49,269 bases of DNA from Roseibium album. Its GTDB lineage: Bacteria > Pseudomonadota > Alphaproteobacteria > Rhizobiales > Stappiaceae. A program made the position numbers and the translations under genes. Location of the stretch: the NCBI GenBank assembly GCA_001404055.1, contig CXTY01000022.1:1-49269 (forward strand). Reading direction: 5' to 3'. The notes beneath the pieces were generated by a model that saw only the letters and a program-made list of their open reading frames with translations, was not told the DNA's origin and made no database searches. Of this stretch, positions 20,020 to 28,858 are shown one piece after another (within the stretch, counting starts at the first letter, position 1; each line of letters begins with the position of its first letter).

Positions 20020-22413
20020 ATGAAAGAAATTGAACTCAGACTCGCGCTCGTTCTTTATGGTGGCGTTTCGCTTGCCATTTATATGCATGGCGTAAGCCGA
20101 GAAATTTTGAGCCTTGTGCGCGCATCCAACCTCCGCCTTGACCGTAGATCCAGCGGACCGCGAAGGCGAAGCACTGCCCAAGAGCTGCCTCCAGTGCAGA
20201 GCGCATATAGAGATCTTCTTGATCTGCTTTCACCAGTTGCAGAAATCCGGGTGGTGATTGATGCAATCGCAGGCGCATCGGCAGGTGGTGTCAATGGCAT
20301 CATGCTGGCCAGAGCGATTGCTCATGACTTACCCTTGGATGATCACAGTGAAATGTGGCTTAAAAACGCGGATGTGACGCGATTGGCCAGGCCGCAATCC
20401 GGTTTTTCGCGTTATCTGAAACTCTCGGTCTCTCCGGTTCTTGATCAGCTTATTTCCTCCCGTCTGGACAGAAAAATCGAGAACACTGAAACCAAGGAAA
20501 AACTGCGCCAATTCATGCAATCCAGGTGGTTTTCGCCGCCGTTTTCCGGTGAGCGGTTTATCGGATGGATGCTTGATGCCTGCCAGAAAATGGAAGAAAG
20601 GGGTGAGGAGGGTCAGACGCTGATCCCGCGCGGACAAACTCTGGACCTGTTTGTTACGATCACTGACTACAATGGTGTGAAACGCCGAATTAATCTCGAT
20701 GATCCTGCATATGTTGAAGAGTGGGATCACCGACGCATCTTGAAATTTCATGCAGCTCATCGCACACACGGCAATATTGACAGCCAGCTTGCATTTGAGA
20801 ACATCCCCGAACTGGTTTTCGCCGCCCGAGCCACGTCGTCGTTTCCCGGTGCCTTTCCACCAGCGACCGTCGCAGAGATGGAGCGCGCGCTTTCAAAGCA
20901 AAAGCGGGCATGGCACCACCGCGATCGGTTCCTTTCCAAAGGTCTTGAGCTAACTCCCGAGACTTTGTCACAGCACTGTTTCGTGGATGGCAGTGTTGTC
21001 ATGAACAAGCCATTTGCACCCGTGATCGAAGTGATTGAGGAACGGCCGGCAGTCAGAGAGGTCGCAAGGCGGCTGATCTATGTTGATCCCGCGCCTGTTG
21101 AACCGGAAGAAGCTAGGGTTGGACCGGTTGAACTTCCCGGTTTTTTCAGGGTTATCCTGGCATCGCTCGCCCATATTCCGCGTAACGAGCCTATCGGGGA
21201 TGACCTGCGGGAGCTTGAACAGAATAATCGGCGGAGCCGCTGGCTGTCGCAAATGATCGACGCAGCAGGTCCGATGGTCGAGTTGGCCGTCAAGGGGCTG
21301 CTACCGAACTGGAGAATTGTCTCACCGGAGATCCTTTCAAAATGCAGAAAAACCGCTACGAAGGCTGCATTTGACCAGGCTGGCTTTGCATTCCTTAACT
21401 ATCAGTCTCTGAAACTACATGCGCTGGCGGAGCGGCTTGCCGGATTGACCACGTGTCTTTGCAATGCGACGGAAGCCCAAAAACGGGAAGAAGCCGTGTT
21501 GGGGCTTTTCTCAGAACATTTCCTGAAGTTGACAGCTGATAGCAAAGAAGACCTCGGTCGCAGCGACCCGCAAGTGGTTTCGATTTTGCGTGGCCTGGAC
21601 GTTGATTACCGCATCCGACGTTTGCGGTTCGTGATCCGCAAATTGAACAGTTTTTATCATCATCAATCGGATGTCGATGCTTCGCCGCCGGACACGGAAG
21701 CACTCGATCACATGAAAGCGTTGCTCTACGAGCAGATTGATCATCTGGGTTGGCGTTGGAAAGAACAATTCTTTGGCGACAAAAACAAGGAACTTGCCTC
21801 AAAACTGATTACCGATATCGAGTTCCATAGGTTCTCAGCTGGAAAACACGTCGTTCCGTTGCTGGAAGGTCTCGCTCAAATGATGGGACTGTCGGATCTG
21901 GACAAGCTTCAGGATGACCTTTTTACCGAGACCGCGCGAGACCTGCTCGACAAGCAACGCCATACAGCATTGATGCGGACCTATATCGGGTTTCCGTATT
22001 ACGACCTGATCACTTTCCCTGTGTTGCAGCGAAACGATTTTTCTGAGGTTACAGAAATTCTGGTTGATAGGATCAGTCCGAGAGATGCCAACAGTCTTTA
22101 CACGGAAGGTTTTGAGCTAAAGGGAAAGGCGCTGAACTCCTTCGGAGCATTTTTCAACAGGGGGTGGCGCGAACACGATTATCTTTGGGGGCGGCTGAAT
22201 GCAGCCGACCGGCTGGTCAGTATTGTCTTGTCGGCAGCAGGTGAAGGCACATTGCCGCAGCACGAGGTTAATCAGGCGCGCGCGCGGATCTTTCTGGCGG
22301 TTCTGGAGGAGGAGCGAGACAAACTCACTGAAATTCCTGAAGAAATTGAGCGGGTTGATACCCTGATCCGGTCAATTTATCCAGACTTTGCGCATGTTGC
22401 AGAAGAAGTCTAG
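20020..22413 (+). CDS. Large patatin-like protein (predicted lipid acyl hydrolase)
   Basis: A 797-residue protein with an N-terminal patatin-like phospholipase domain. The oxyanion-loop region is YGGVSLAIYMHG (residues 13-24). The nucleophile elbow GASAG gives Ser87. Asp323 in HCFVDGSVVMNKPF completes the Ser-Asp dyad. The remaining 450 or so residues resemble the long C-terminal region of the bacterial patatin-related family often annotated with DUF3376. No signal peptide is seen, so it probably acts from the cytoplasm on membrane lipids. The first of three tandem fatty-acid hydroxylase-like genes starts 103 bases downstream, suggesting a shared role in lipid remodelling (inference). Confidence 0.85.
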   Translation: MKEIELRLALVLYGGVSLAIYMHGVSREILSLVRASNLRLDRRSSGPRRRSTAQELPPVQSAYRDLLDLLSPVAEIRVVIDAIAGASAGGVNGIMLARAIAHDLPLDDHSEMWLKNADVTRLARPQSGFSRYLKLSVSPVLDQLISSRLDRKIENTETKEKLRQFMQSRWFSPPFSGERFIGWMLDACQKMEERGEEGQTLIPRGQTLDLFVTITDYNGVKRRINLDDPAYVEEWDHRRILKFHAAHRTHGNIDSQLAFENIPELVFAARATSSFPGAFPPATVAEMERALSKQKRAWHHRDRFLSKGLELTPETLSQHCFVDGSVVMNKPFAPVIEVIEERPAVREVARRLIYVDPAPVEPEEARVGPVELPGFFRVILASLAHIPRNEPIGDDLRELEQNNRRSRWLSQMIDAAGPMVELAVKGLLPNWRIVSPEILSKCRKTATKAAFDQAGFAFLNYQSLKLHALAERLAGLTTCLCNATEAQKREEAVLGLFSEHFLKLTADSKEDLGRSDPQVVSILRGLDVDYRIRRLRFVIRKLNSFYHHQSDVDASPPDTEALDHMKALLYEQIDHLGWRWKEQFFGDKNKELASKLITDIEFHRFSAGKHVVPLLEGLAQMMGLSDLDKLQDDLFTETARDLLDKQRHTALMRTYIGFPYYDLITFPVLQRNDFSEVTEILVDRISPRDANSLYTEGFELKGKALNSFGAFFNRGWREHDYLWGRLNAADRLVSIVLSAAGEGTLPQHEVNQARARIFLAVLEEERDKLTEIPEEIERVDTLIRSIYPDFAHVAEEV

Positions 22414-22463
22414 GCGCAAGATTTTCTGAAACTTCAAAGTGATTTCTTGACGTGAGGTTTGCG

Positions 22464-22486
22464 GTTTCGTTACGCACGTGCGAAAC
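22464..22486. promoter_or_regulatory. Inverted repeat upstream of the hydroxylase cluster
   Basis: GTTTCG (22464-22469) and CGAAAC (22481-22486) flank a core that contains the palindrome GCACGTGC. A -35-like TTGACG lies at 22447-22452. The element is 31 bases before the first hydroxylase start and may be an operator; no regulator can be named. Confidence 0.3.
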
Positions 22487-22516
22487 AATTGTTCTTTGCA
22501 AACGGATTTCGGAATT

Positions 22517-23290
22517 ATGAACTTTCTGGCTGACTATATCGGTACCGGTATAGGTGCTTTTCTGGTGCTTTTCGCCGGTCTGTACTGCGCAAGTCTCGTT
22601 GTGTTGTTTGCAACGGGCCTGACGATGACTGCGCTGAACAAGCGCTATCCGGACCGGAAAATTCAGAATCGCCAACCCACGCATGGTGCCATTCGTGACA
22701 TCAAATCCTCCATGGTCCAGCTCTCGATTACCAGTTGCTGCCTGGCGATCGGGCTATTTGCGCAAATGCGTGGCTGGACTTTGTTTGCACCGGTCGCGTT
22801 GTCATGGTGGTCCGTCCCGTTCTTTTTTGTTCTATCGCTGATCCTGCATGATGCCTGGTTCTACTGGGGACATCGGATCTTGCACACAAAGTACTTTTAC
22901 AAGTTCCACAAACCCCATCACATGACCATCACGCCAACGGTCTGGTCCAATGATGCAGGTTCAAGTGTCGATACGTTCTTTGCGCATTCCTATTATGCGC
23001 TGGTGTTGTTCGTGCTTCCCATGCCGGCGCTGGTTTTTCTGGCGCATCGCCTGTTCGATCAGGTGTCGGCGGCGATTGGTCACTGCGGTTACGAACACTT
23101 TGCCAGCCCCACGGCGCGCAAACCCTGGCCCATGCTCTGCACGCTTTACCATGACCAGCATCACCAGTATTTCGTCTACAATTACGCCAACTATTTTTCT
23201 TTCTGGGACCGGCTTTTCGGCACTATTCATCCCACATACGATGAGAAGGTTGAAGGGTTTGAAGAGCTTTATGCCGGTAAGAAGGACTAG
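22517..23290 (+). CDS. Fatty acid hydroxylase / sterol desaturase family protein, copy 1
   Basis: A 257-residue integral membrane di-iron enzyme candidate. The histidine clusters are complete: HDAWFYWGHRILH (from residue 111), HKPHH (131-135), HCGYEHF (from 189) and HDQHH (212-216). Hydrophobic segments lie near residues 8-40, 65-85 and 90-110. Family members insert oxygen or a double bond into lipid chains or sterol-like substrates; the substrate is unknown. ATG 22517 is preferred to an in-frame GTG at 22478 because it starts directly before the first membrane segment. Six bases separate it from copy 2. Confidence 0.88.
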   Translation: MNFLADYIGTGIGAFLVLFAGLYCASLVVLFATGLTMTALNKRYPDRKIQNRQPTHGAIRDIKSSMVQLSITSCCLAIGLFAQMRGWTLFAPVALSWWSVPFFFVLSLILHDAWFYWGHRILHTKYFYKFHKPHHMTITPTVWSNDAGSSVDTFFAHSYYALVLFVLPMPALVFLAHRLFDQVSAAIGHCGYEHFASPTARKPWPMLCTLYHDQHHQYFVYNYANYFSFWDRLFGTIHPTYDEKVEGFEELYAGKKD

Positions 23291-23296
23291 GCGCAG

Positions 23297-24076
23297 ATGA
23301 AGGTTTTCACTGATTATCTCATCATCCTGGCGCTGACTTATACAGCCATGCTGGCGGTCTATTTTGTGACCGGCTTCGCGATGATGGCCATCAATGCCCG
23401 AAACCCGGAGCGGCGCATACAAAAACACCGGGATGGCCTGAAACGCCAGGTTGAAGAAATACGCGCCTCTTTGGGAGCGCTTGCGACATCTTCAGTCCTG
23501 TTGTCATCCGGCTATTTTGCGCAATTGCAAGGCTGGACGTTTGTCACACCGCTCGCGCTTTCCTGGTGGTCGTTCCCCTTGATGTTCGCAGTGTGTTTCG
23601 TGCTTTTTGATGCCTGGTTCTATTGGGGCCACCGGTTGCTGCATGTGCCGGCGCTGTACAAGTTTCATGTCCCGCATCACCGCTCGATTGCGCCAACGGC
23701 ATGGAGCAATGACAGCTCAACATTCGTTGACACGTTGATCGAGCATTTCTTCTATTTTCTGGTCTGGTTTTTCCTACCGGTGCCCGCGCTCAGTGTCTTT
23801 GCGCTGCGTCTGTTCGATCAGATTTCAGGAATGGTGGGGCATTCTGGGTTTGAATATTTCGCGTCCAGAACGTCCAGGTTTCCGTCACCCCTGATTTGTA
23901 CGACCTTTCATGATCTGCATCATTCGCAGTTTCACTATAACTACGGTAACTTCTTCTCGTTCTGGGATCGGGTCTGCGGAACAGTTCATCCAAAATATGA
24001 TGATCTGGTTCAGAACATGGAAGAAACCGGTGAAATTCCGGATACGGAAGACACCAAGGTCAAGGCATCCGGCTAA
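23297..24076 (+). CDS. Fatty acid hydroxylase / sterol desaturase family protein, copy 2
   Basis: A 259-residue paralogue of the preceding gene with the same layout. It has an N-terminal membrane segment, the conserved NPERRIQKHRDG loop, FDAWFYWGHRLLH, FHVPHHRSIAPTAWSND, GHSGFEYFASR and HDLHHSQFHYNYGNFFSFWD. Differences in the HxxHH region (HVPHH against HKPHH) and the acidic C-terminus suggest altered substrate preference rather than simple redundancy (inference). It lies six bases after copy 1, in the same orientation. Confidence 0.88.
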   Translation: MKVFTDYLIILALTYTAMLAVYFVTGFAMMAINARNPERRIQKHRDGLKRQVEEIRASLGALATSSVLLSSGYFAQLQGWTFVTPLALSWWSFPLMFAVCFVLFDAWFYWGHRLLHVPALYKFHVPHHRSIAPTAWSNDSSTFVDTLIEHFFYFLVWFFLPVPALSVFALRLFDQISGMVGHSGFEYFASRTSRFPSPLICTTFHDLHHSQFHYNYGNFFSFWDRVCGTVHPKYDDLVQNMEETGEIPDTEDTKVKASG

Positions 24077-24123
24077 GCCGATCATGTGTGTCAGCCAACC
24101 GAATAACTGGAAATAGAAACAAC

Positions 24124-24912
24124 ATGCTCGATCAGGCGCTGACAGTATTGCTTGAATTTCTGCCGATCTACGCGGCTTGCTATGCGATCAATGTCTTCCT
24201 TTATTTCGCAACAGGCTGGGTGCTGGTGAAAATCCAGAACCGTCATCCCGAACGGCGCATTCAGCAACATCGCCGCGGCGAGAAACGCATGTGGAAGGAA
24301 ATCCGGGCAAGTGTCACTTCACTGACTGTTACAGCAGGGTGCCTTGCGGGCGGTATTTTCCTGTCGCTGAAAGGCTGGACGCTGGTTGCGCCGCTTGAAC
24401 TCAATTGGTGGTCGGCGATTTTGATGTTTGCGGTTTCCATCGTCGCCTTTGATACCTGGTTCTACTGGGGTCACCGCATGATGCATACCAAGTGGCTGTA
24501 CCGTTTCCATGCTGAACATCATCGGTCCGTTGCGCCAACTGTCTGGAGCACCTATTCCGACGATTTGATCGATGCCTTCGTGATGCAGAGCTATTATCTC
24601 TGGGTGGTGATTTTCCTGCCAATTCCGGTAGAGGTTCTTATCCTTCATCGGCTTTGGGATCACTTCAACGGCACGATCGGGCATTCCGGGTTCGAGTTCT
24701 GGGCGTCGCCGATGTCGCGCATGCCCTCGCCAATGGTGTGTGTTACCTTCCACGATCAGCACCATTCGCGCTTCAAATACAATTTTGCCAATTTCTTTTC
24801 GTTCTGGGATCGGGTCTGCGGAACTATCGATCCGAAATACGATGAGCAGGTCAAGGTGTTTGAGAAACTTGGTCAGGATACCAAGGTAAAGACAACGGCT
24901 CCCGGGGAGTAG
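24124..24912 (+). CDS. Fatty acid hydroxylase / sterol desaturase family protein, copy 3
   Basis: A 262-residue third paralogue. The clusters are FDTWFYWGHRMMH, FHAEHHRSVAPTVWS, GHSGFEFWASP and HDQHHSRFKYNFANFFSFWD. ATG 24124 is preferred to an in-frame GTG at 24088 because it gives an N-terminus aligned with the other copies and has GGAAA about ten bases upstream. It closes the tandem array; no terminator was recognised in the following 238-base gap. Confidence 0.87.
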   Translation: MLDQALTVLLEFLPIYAACYAINVFLYFATGWVLVKIQNRHPERRIQQHRRGEKRMWKEIRASVTSLTVTAGCLAGGIFLSLKGWTLVAPLELNWWSAILMFAVSIVAFDTWFYWGHRMMHTKWLYRFHAEHHRSVAPTVWSTYSDDLIDAFVMQSYYLWVVIFLPIPVEVLILHRLWDHFNGTIGHSGFEFWASPMSRMPSPMVCVTFHDQHHSRFKYNFANFFSFWDRVCGTIDPKYDEQVKVFEKLGQDTKVKTTAPGE

Positions 24913-25010
24913 TTTCCTTCAATTGTTTTTCTGGTGATTTGGAACTTCTGTTTCACACAGGAGTTTGGACGCATGCATCCTGACAACAAGCGAAGAAAAG
25001 GTTATTGCTT

Positions 25011-25037
25011 GTCATCCTTGCGAAGGCAGGTGCCAGT
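25011..25037. repeat. Possible REP-like dispersed element before crcB
   Basis: The stretch beginning GTCATCCTTGCGAAGGCAGG resembles the GTCATTCCTGCGAAAGCAGG-type intergenic repeats scattered through many proteobacterial genomes. Only one copy is visible in the window, so its repeat status cannot be shown here. Confidence 0.25.
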
Positions 25038-25150
25038 AACCGTCAAGTCCCTGATACACAAAAAACAACAGATTTCACGGCGTTCTGGTTCTGGGCTCTG
25101 CAATACACTTCGGCGGGGATTACAAGAGGAACTGAAATTGGGGCTATGAC

Positions 25151-25534
25151 TTGAAACATCTGCTTTTGATAATGCTCGGCGGCGGACTGGGCGCCGGAGG
25201 ACGGCATCTGGTTTCAATGGCAACACTCAGATATTTCGGACCCGGATTTCCAATCGGAACGCTCACAGTCAATGTTGTCGGCTCACTGATTATGGGCCTT
25301 TTTATCGGCTGGCTGGTAAAGCACGAAGCAGCACATCTTCAATCTCTTCGCTACTTCCTGGCGACCGGCTTTCTCGGCGGGTTCACGACATTTTCCGCGT
25401 TTTCGCTCGATACTTCGGTTTTATGGGAACGTGGCGATACACATCTGGCCCTGACTTATGTGCTCGCTTCTGTGGTTCTGTCGATTGGTGCGGTCTTTGC
25501 CGGCCTGATGATCATGCGCCAGGTGGGATCCTAA
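25151..25534 (+). CDS. crcB: Fluoride efflux channel CrcB/Fluc
   Basis: A 127-residue four-helix membrane protein of the Fluc family, which exports fluoride as a dual-topology dimer. Family marks are GGGLGAGGRHL near the start, GTLTVNVVGSLIMGLFIGWL, and the pore motif GFLGGFTTFSAFSLD with the Phe and Thr residues lining the channel. It starts at TTG directly after an out-of-frame ATGAC; no in-frame ATG gives a full first helix. No fluoride riboswitch was recognised in the preceding 238 bases. Confidence 0.92.
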   Translation: MKHLLLIMLGGGLGAGGRHLVSMATLRYFGPGFPIGTLTVNVVGSLIMGLFIGWLVKHEAAHLQSLRYFLATGFLGGFTTFSAFSLDTSVLWERGDTHLALTYVLASVVLSIGAVFAGLMIMRQVGS

Positions 25535-25657
25535 GTTCTTCTTTCCTTTCCGGTCAAATCCGCCTATACGCTGCGGAACGAATTTCGCCCCAGCGCACCG
25601 TTGCGGGGCACTTGAGGCGCAAGGCAGACATTGCCTGCAGCCAGATTTGAGAAAAAC

Positions 25658-26677
25658 ATGTCCGCGATTGAACAGAAAAATGTGACCGCTGATGAGGCGG
25701 GCATGCGCCTCGACCGATGGTTCAAGACACATTACCCGGGATTGGGGTTTGGCCGGTTGCAGAAGCTTCTGCGCACCGGGCAGGTGCGTGTTGACGGCAA
25801 GCGCGTGGAATCCAGTACCCGTATTGCCAAGGGGCAGACGGTGCGCATTCCGCCTCTGGGCGTGGAGCTCCCGGCAAACGACAAGAAAAATGCCAGGCCA
25901 AAATCCACCAAGCTGACTTCCGATGACCGCAGGGCGGTTGAGGATATGCTGCTATTTGAAGATAACCAGGTCATGGTTCTCAACAAGCCTGCCGGCTTGG
26001 CCGTGCAGGGTGGGTCCGGCCTGAAACGCCATCTGGACGGAATGCTGGACGCATTCACCGACCAGAAAGGCAACAAGCCACGTCTGGTTCACCGGCTCGA
26101 CCGGGAAACATCGGGCATAATCCTCGTTGCTCGCACCCGTCAGGCGGCGCAGGCGCTCACCAAATCCTTTCGGCACAGAAACACGCGCAAGATCTACTGG
26201 GCAATGCTTGCTGGCGTGCCCAAGCCAAAGCAGGGCCGGATTTCTACGTTCCTAGCCAGGAACGAAGAAGAGGAGCGGATGCAGGTCGTGCGGCAGGGGA
26301 AAGACGATGCCCAGCACGCCGTTTCGCTCTATTCGGTATTTGAGCAGTCCGCCCAGAAACTCTCCTGGGTGACCATGAAGCCGATCACCGGCAGAACGCA
26401 TCAGCTCAGAGCCCATGCTGCCCATATCGGAAATCCGATTATCGGCGACGACAAATACTTCAATATCGAAAACTGGGAATTGCCCGGCGGTATTCAGAAC
26501 CGGCTGCACCTTCTTGCCCGGCGTATTCAGATTCCGCATCCGTCCGGCAATGGCACGATAGATGTGTCCGCACCGCTGCCACCGCATATGCAGCAGACCT
26601 GGAACCTGCTTGGATTTGACGCGTCGGATTATGATCCGGAAGCCGATGACCCGGATGAGACACTGATCAAGCGCTAA
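25658..26677 (+). CDS. RluC/RluD-family 23S rRNA pseudouridine synthase
   Basis: A 339-residue enzyme with an N-terminal S4 RNA-binding domain (about residues 14-75) and a PseudoU_synth_2 catalytic domain. The signature HRLDRETSG supplies catalytic Asp148, and the later GRTHQLRAHAAHIGNPIIGD block is intact. It probably modifies uridines of 23S rRNA helices, as RluC does; the exact site is not assignable. ATG 25658 is chosen over a TTG at 25631. Together with crcB upstream and the HAD and ATP12 genes downstream it forms a neighbourhood often kept in alphaproteobacteria, split here by three minus-strand genes. Confidence 0.9.
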   Translation: MSAIEQKNVTADEAGMRLDRWFKTHYPGLGFGRLQKLLRTGQVRVDGKRVESSTRIAKGQTVRIPPLGVELPANDKKNARPKSTKLTSDDRRAVEDMLLFEDNQVMVLNKPAGLAVQGGSGLKRHLDGMLDAFTDQKGNKPRLVHRLDRETSGIILVARTRQAAQALTKSFRHRNTRKIYWAMLAGVPKPKQGRISTFLARNEEEERMQVVRQGKDDAQHAVSLYSVFEQSAQKLSWVTMKPITGRTHQLRAHAAHIGNPIIGDDKYFNIENWELPGGIQNRLHLLARRIQIPHPSGNGTIDVSAPLPPHMQQTWNLLGFDASDYDPEADDPDETLIKR

Positions 26678-26701
26678 GAGCCGTAACCCGGGTAAGTGCC
26701 G

Positions 26702-27196
26702 TCATGTCAGGGCTGTATGAATTTTCAGTTTGAAGCCTTCTTCGTCTGTTGGGCGCTCGAAATAGCTGCTGATCCTGTCGAATTCGTCGTCCGAAACCTG
26801 AAATTCATGACTACCCGACGCATTGCGGGCCCGCAGCCTTGCCTTGCAGATGTCATTTGACACGTCGAGCACATGCAATTGATGCAGACAGCCAGCGGCT
26901 TCAAAAATCCGCCGCATCCAATTTCTTGTCTCGACGGTATTTGCCTGGAAATCCAGAACAACGGAGAGGCCTGACCGCAAAAGATCCACGATATGCGGCT
27001 CCATCGCGTTTCGTAGTCGTTCAGAGCATCGGACATAATCTGAAAGCGTCGCGAGTTCATCGGCGAATAGGTTCGACAGCCAGAAGTCCTCCTGAAGCAG
27101 GATTGTCCCCTTAGCTGCGGCCAGTGATTTGGCCAGGGTTGACTTGCCCGAGGCGACTTTTCCGCAAAGCAGATGAAGAGTTGTTTGCTCGTTCAT
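26702..27196 (-). CDS. AAA-type P-loop kinase-like protein
   Basis: A 164-residue P-loop NTPase. Walker A is GKVASGKST (residues 12-20), followed by a DFWL segment and a predicted LID-like Arg-rich stretch (KARLRARNASGSHEF). The pattern resembles the small zeta-toxin/gluconate-kinase-like ATP-binding proteins that phosphorylate small molecules or nucleic acid ends; the substrate is unknown. ATG 27196 is used; an in-frame TTG at 27214 would add six residues and neither has a clear ribosome binding site. It converges on the pseudouridine synthase gene, 24 bases away. Confidence 0.75.
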   Translation of the reverse strand: MNEQTTLHLLCGKVASGKSTLAKSLAAAKGTILLQEDFWLSNLFADELATLSDYVRCSERLRNAMEPHIVDLLRSGLSVVLDFQANTVETRNWMRRIFEAAGCLHQLHVLDVSNDICKARLRARNASGSHEFQVSDDEFDRISSYFERPTDEEGFKLKIHTALT

Positions 27197-27253
27197 GGGG
27201 AACTTTTTAGACAAAATGGGCGGGCTGCCTGCAGGTGCAATAGGGACAGCAGC

Positions 27254-27424
27254 TCAAGCGCCCTGAAACAGGGCACTCAACACCAGCGATGCAAATGTCA
27301 CGCAAACGACACCTGCGACCAGTTTCCAGGCATCGGCGCGTTTTTTCAGGCCAGGCCAGCCGAGCGGCTTGATTACCTGGATCGCTGCGATCAGGAACAA
27401 CAGGATTGCGACGATCTTGGTCAA
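27254..27424 (-). CDS. 56-residue predicted membrane protein
   Basis: A short ORF reading from TTG 27424. It gives two hydrophobic helices (VAILLFLIAAIQVI and LVAGVVCVTFASLVLSALF) separated by KPLGWPGLKKRADAWK. GGAG sits about eight bases before the TTG. The layout of a helix, a KPLGxPGLKKR-like linker and a second helix is a small-protein pattern familiar from Hyphomicrobiales genomes. Function unknown. It sits between the kinase-like and L,D-transpeptidase-like genes on the same strand. Confidence 0.6.
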   Translation of the reverse strand: MTKIVAILLFLIAAIQVIKPLGWPGLKKRADAWKLVAGVVCVTFASLVLSALFQGA

Positions 27425-27493
27425 GTGAGTGCTCCGGGCGGGTGAAAGTGGCCGTGTCTTGCGTAGCCAATCTCACGCCCATTCGCAAGCCGC

Positions 27494-28858
27494 TTACACC
27501 TTCGTCTTTTGGTCCAGTGCCGCCATGTAGGTCGGCAGCTCATCCATGGAGGGAACGACGATCATCGTCTTGACCTTGCCGGCTTTGAATGCCTTCAGGA
27601 ATTTGGCGTAATGTTTGAACGCAACACAGCCATGAGAACCATTGGAGCGACGCAGCAAGGGAGTATGCGCCAGCATGCCGTCGCGGCCCTTCATGGCAGC
27701 CCTGTCATGCGGCAACATGCGGATGGCCTCCACACCGTGAAACAGGCGCTCACGCATTCTCAATTTGTAGATGTTCGGCGGTGTCGGGCCCAGGTTTCTG
27801 ACATAGGCGTGCTTTGGATTGTCTTTCCGGTGGCCGATCCCTGAATGGGCTTCAAGCTTGGTTCCATCGGGCATGTGCACCACTGCAGCGCTGATGTCAT
27901 AAACGGCAATTCCTCTCGCTGCACTCGGCATCCCGTTCCTGGAGCCATTGAACAGTTTGCCAATTCCGCTGAAGGTTCCGTTTTCAGTATCGGAGGGATC
28001 TCCAGGTGCTGCATAGGCAAGTGTGGGCGTTGAGGACTGGTTTTTATCCGCCGAGGCAAGTGTCGCAGGGCGTTGTGGAGGCGTGGGTTTGGCGCCCGGC
28101 ACCGGTGGCTGGATTGCACCTGGTTTAGCAAGTGAAGCTACCTGATCGAGGGGCGCGTTGCGCGTGATTTCAAGAGACGCGATCTGTTCCGGGTGATGCG
28201 TGCGTGGCGCCAATTCGGAAGGAACATTCGCCACGATCTTTTCCGGCTTGGCGGTTTCTTTGTTTTGGGTATTTGCTTTTGCAAGATTTGCGAGCTGTTG
28301 GCTGGTCGGTCGCAAGAGCGCCAACTTGGTTGCAAGAAGGCTCTTGGCTGCTTTTTCAGCGGCGGCCTTCGCCTTCACATCTTCCTCAGACTTATATTCA
28401 ACCGAGGCTACAGACCTTGCTGTAGATTGAGGCGCCGGGGCAGGGGGTGCGACAGCTGCCTGAACCGTCCGGGGCATTGAAGCGAGAATCAGCTGGTTGG
28501 CCTTGGCAGCCTGGGCATGCCTCTCCAGGCGAGCGGCTTCCAGCGTCGCTGTGAGAACGACGGTTGGCGCCAGTTGTCTTGCCTCTTTCCGTTCGACCGG
28601 CTTTTTATTGATGACCGGTTCAGCCTGCACGAGCGCTGAAGCAATCTGATTGTCTTCAAAGGACATCTTCAGAGTTTTAGGCGACGATGTACTGCTGAGG
28701 TTTGCAGTCGATTGCTCAAACGAGCCATTCAGGAGAATGGTGAATGCCAACGCGGAAAGCAGCAGGGCAGTGGAAGCGATTACGACGACAAAGAGGCGAT
28801 CATAAAGCCGTGTTGCTTGCGGGTTGGTCAGGAATTCTCTTTTGTTTTTCTGTTTCAT
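27494..28858 (-). CDS. Membrane-anchored DUF2778 (L,D-transpeptidase-like) protein
   Basis: A 454-residue protein with a short basic cytoplasmic tail, one membrane helix (about residues 23-45) and a long Ala-, Pro- and Lys-rich periplasmic region. The C-terminal DUF2778 domain (about residue 290 onward) contains GTKLEAHSGIGHRKDNPKHA and the catalytic-type motif SHGCVAF, giving Cys411 and His409. DUF2778 is related to L,D-transpeptidases that cut or exchange peptidoglycan cross-links; the same fold is used by Tlde1 antibacterial effectors. The membrane anchor and absence of type VI genes nearby favour a housekeeping cell-wall role here (inference). Confidence 0.83.
   Translation of the reverse strand: MKQKNKREFLTNPQATRLYDRLFVVVIASTALLLSALAFTILLNGSFEQSTANLSSTSSPKTLKMSFEDNQIASALVQAEPVINKKPVERKEARQLAPTVVLTATLEAARLERHAQAAKANQLILASMPRTVQAAVAPPAPAPQSTARSVASVEYKSEEDVKAKAAAEKAAKSLLATKLALLRPTSQQLANLAKANTQNKETAKPEKIVANVPSELAPRTHHPEQIASLEITRNAPLDQVASLAKPGAIQPPVPGAKPTPPQRPATLASADKNQSSTPTLAYAAPGDPSDTENGTFSGIGKLFNGSRNGMPSAARGIAVYDISAAVVHMPDGTKLEAHSGIGHRKDNPKHAYVRNLGPTPPNIYKLRMRERLFHGVEAIRMLPHDRAAMKGRDGMLAHTPLLRRSNGSHGCVAFKHYAKFLKAFKAGKVKTMIVVPSMDELPTYMAALDQKTKV

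Noticed and set aside
24913..25150. Fluoride riboswitch before crcB
   Set aside because: The conserved crcB-motif bases could not be found in the leader, so no riboswitch is called.
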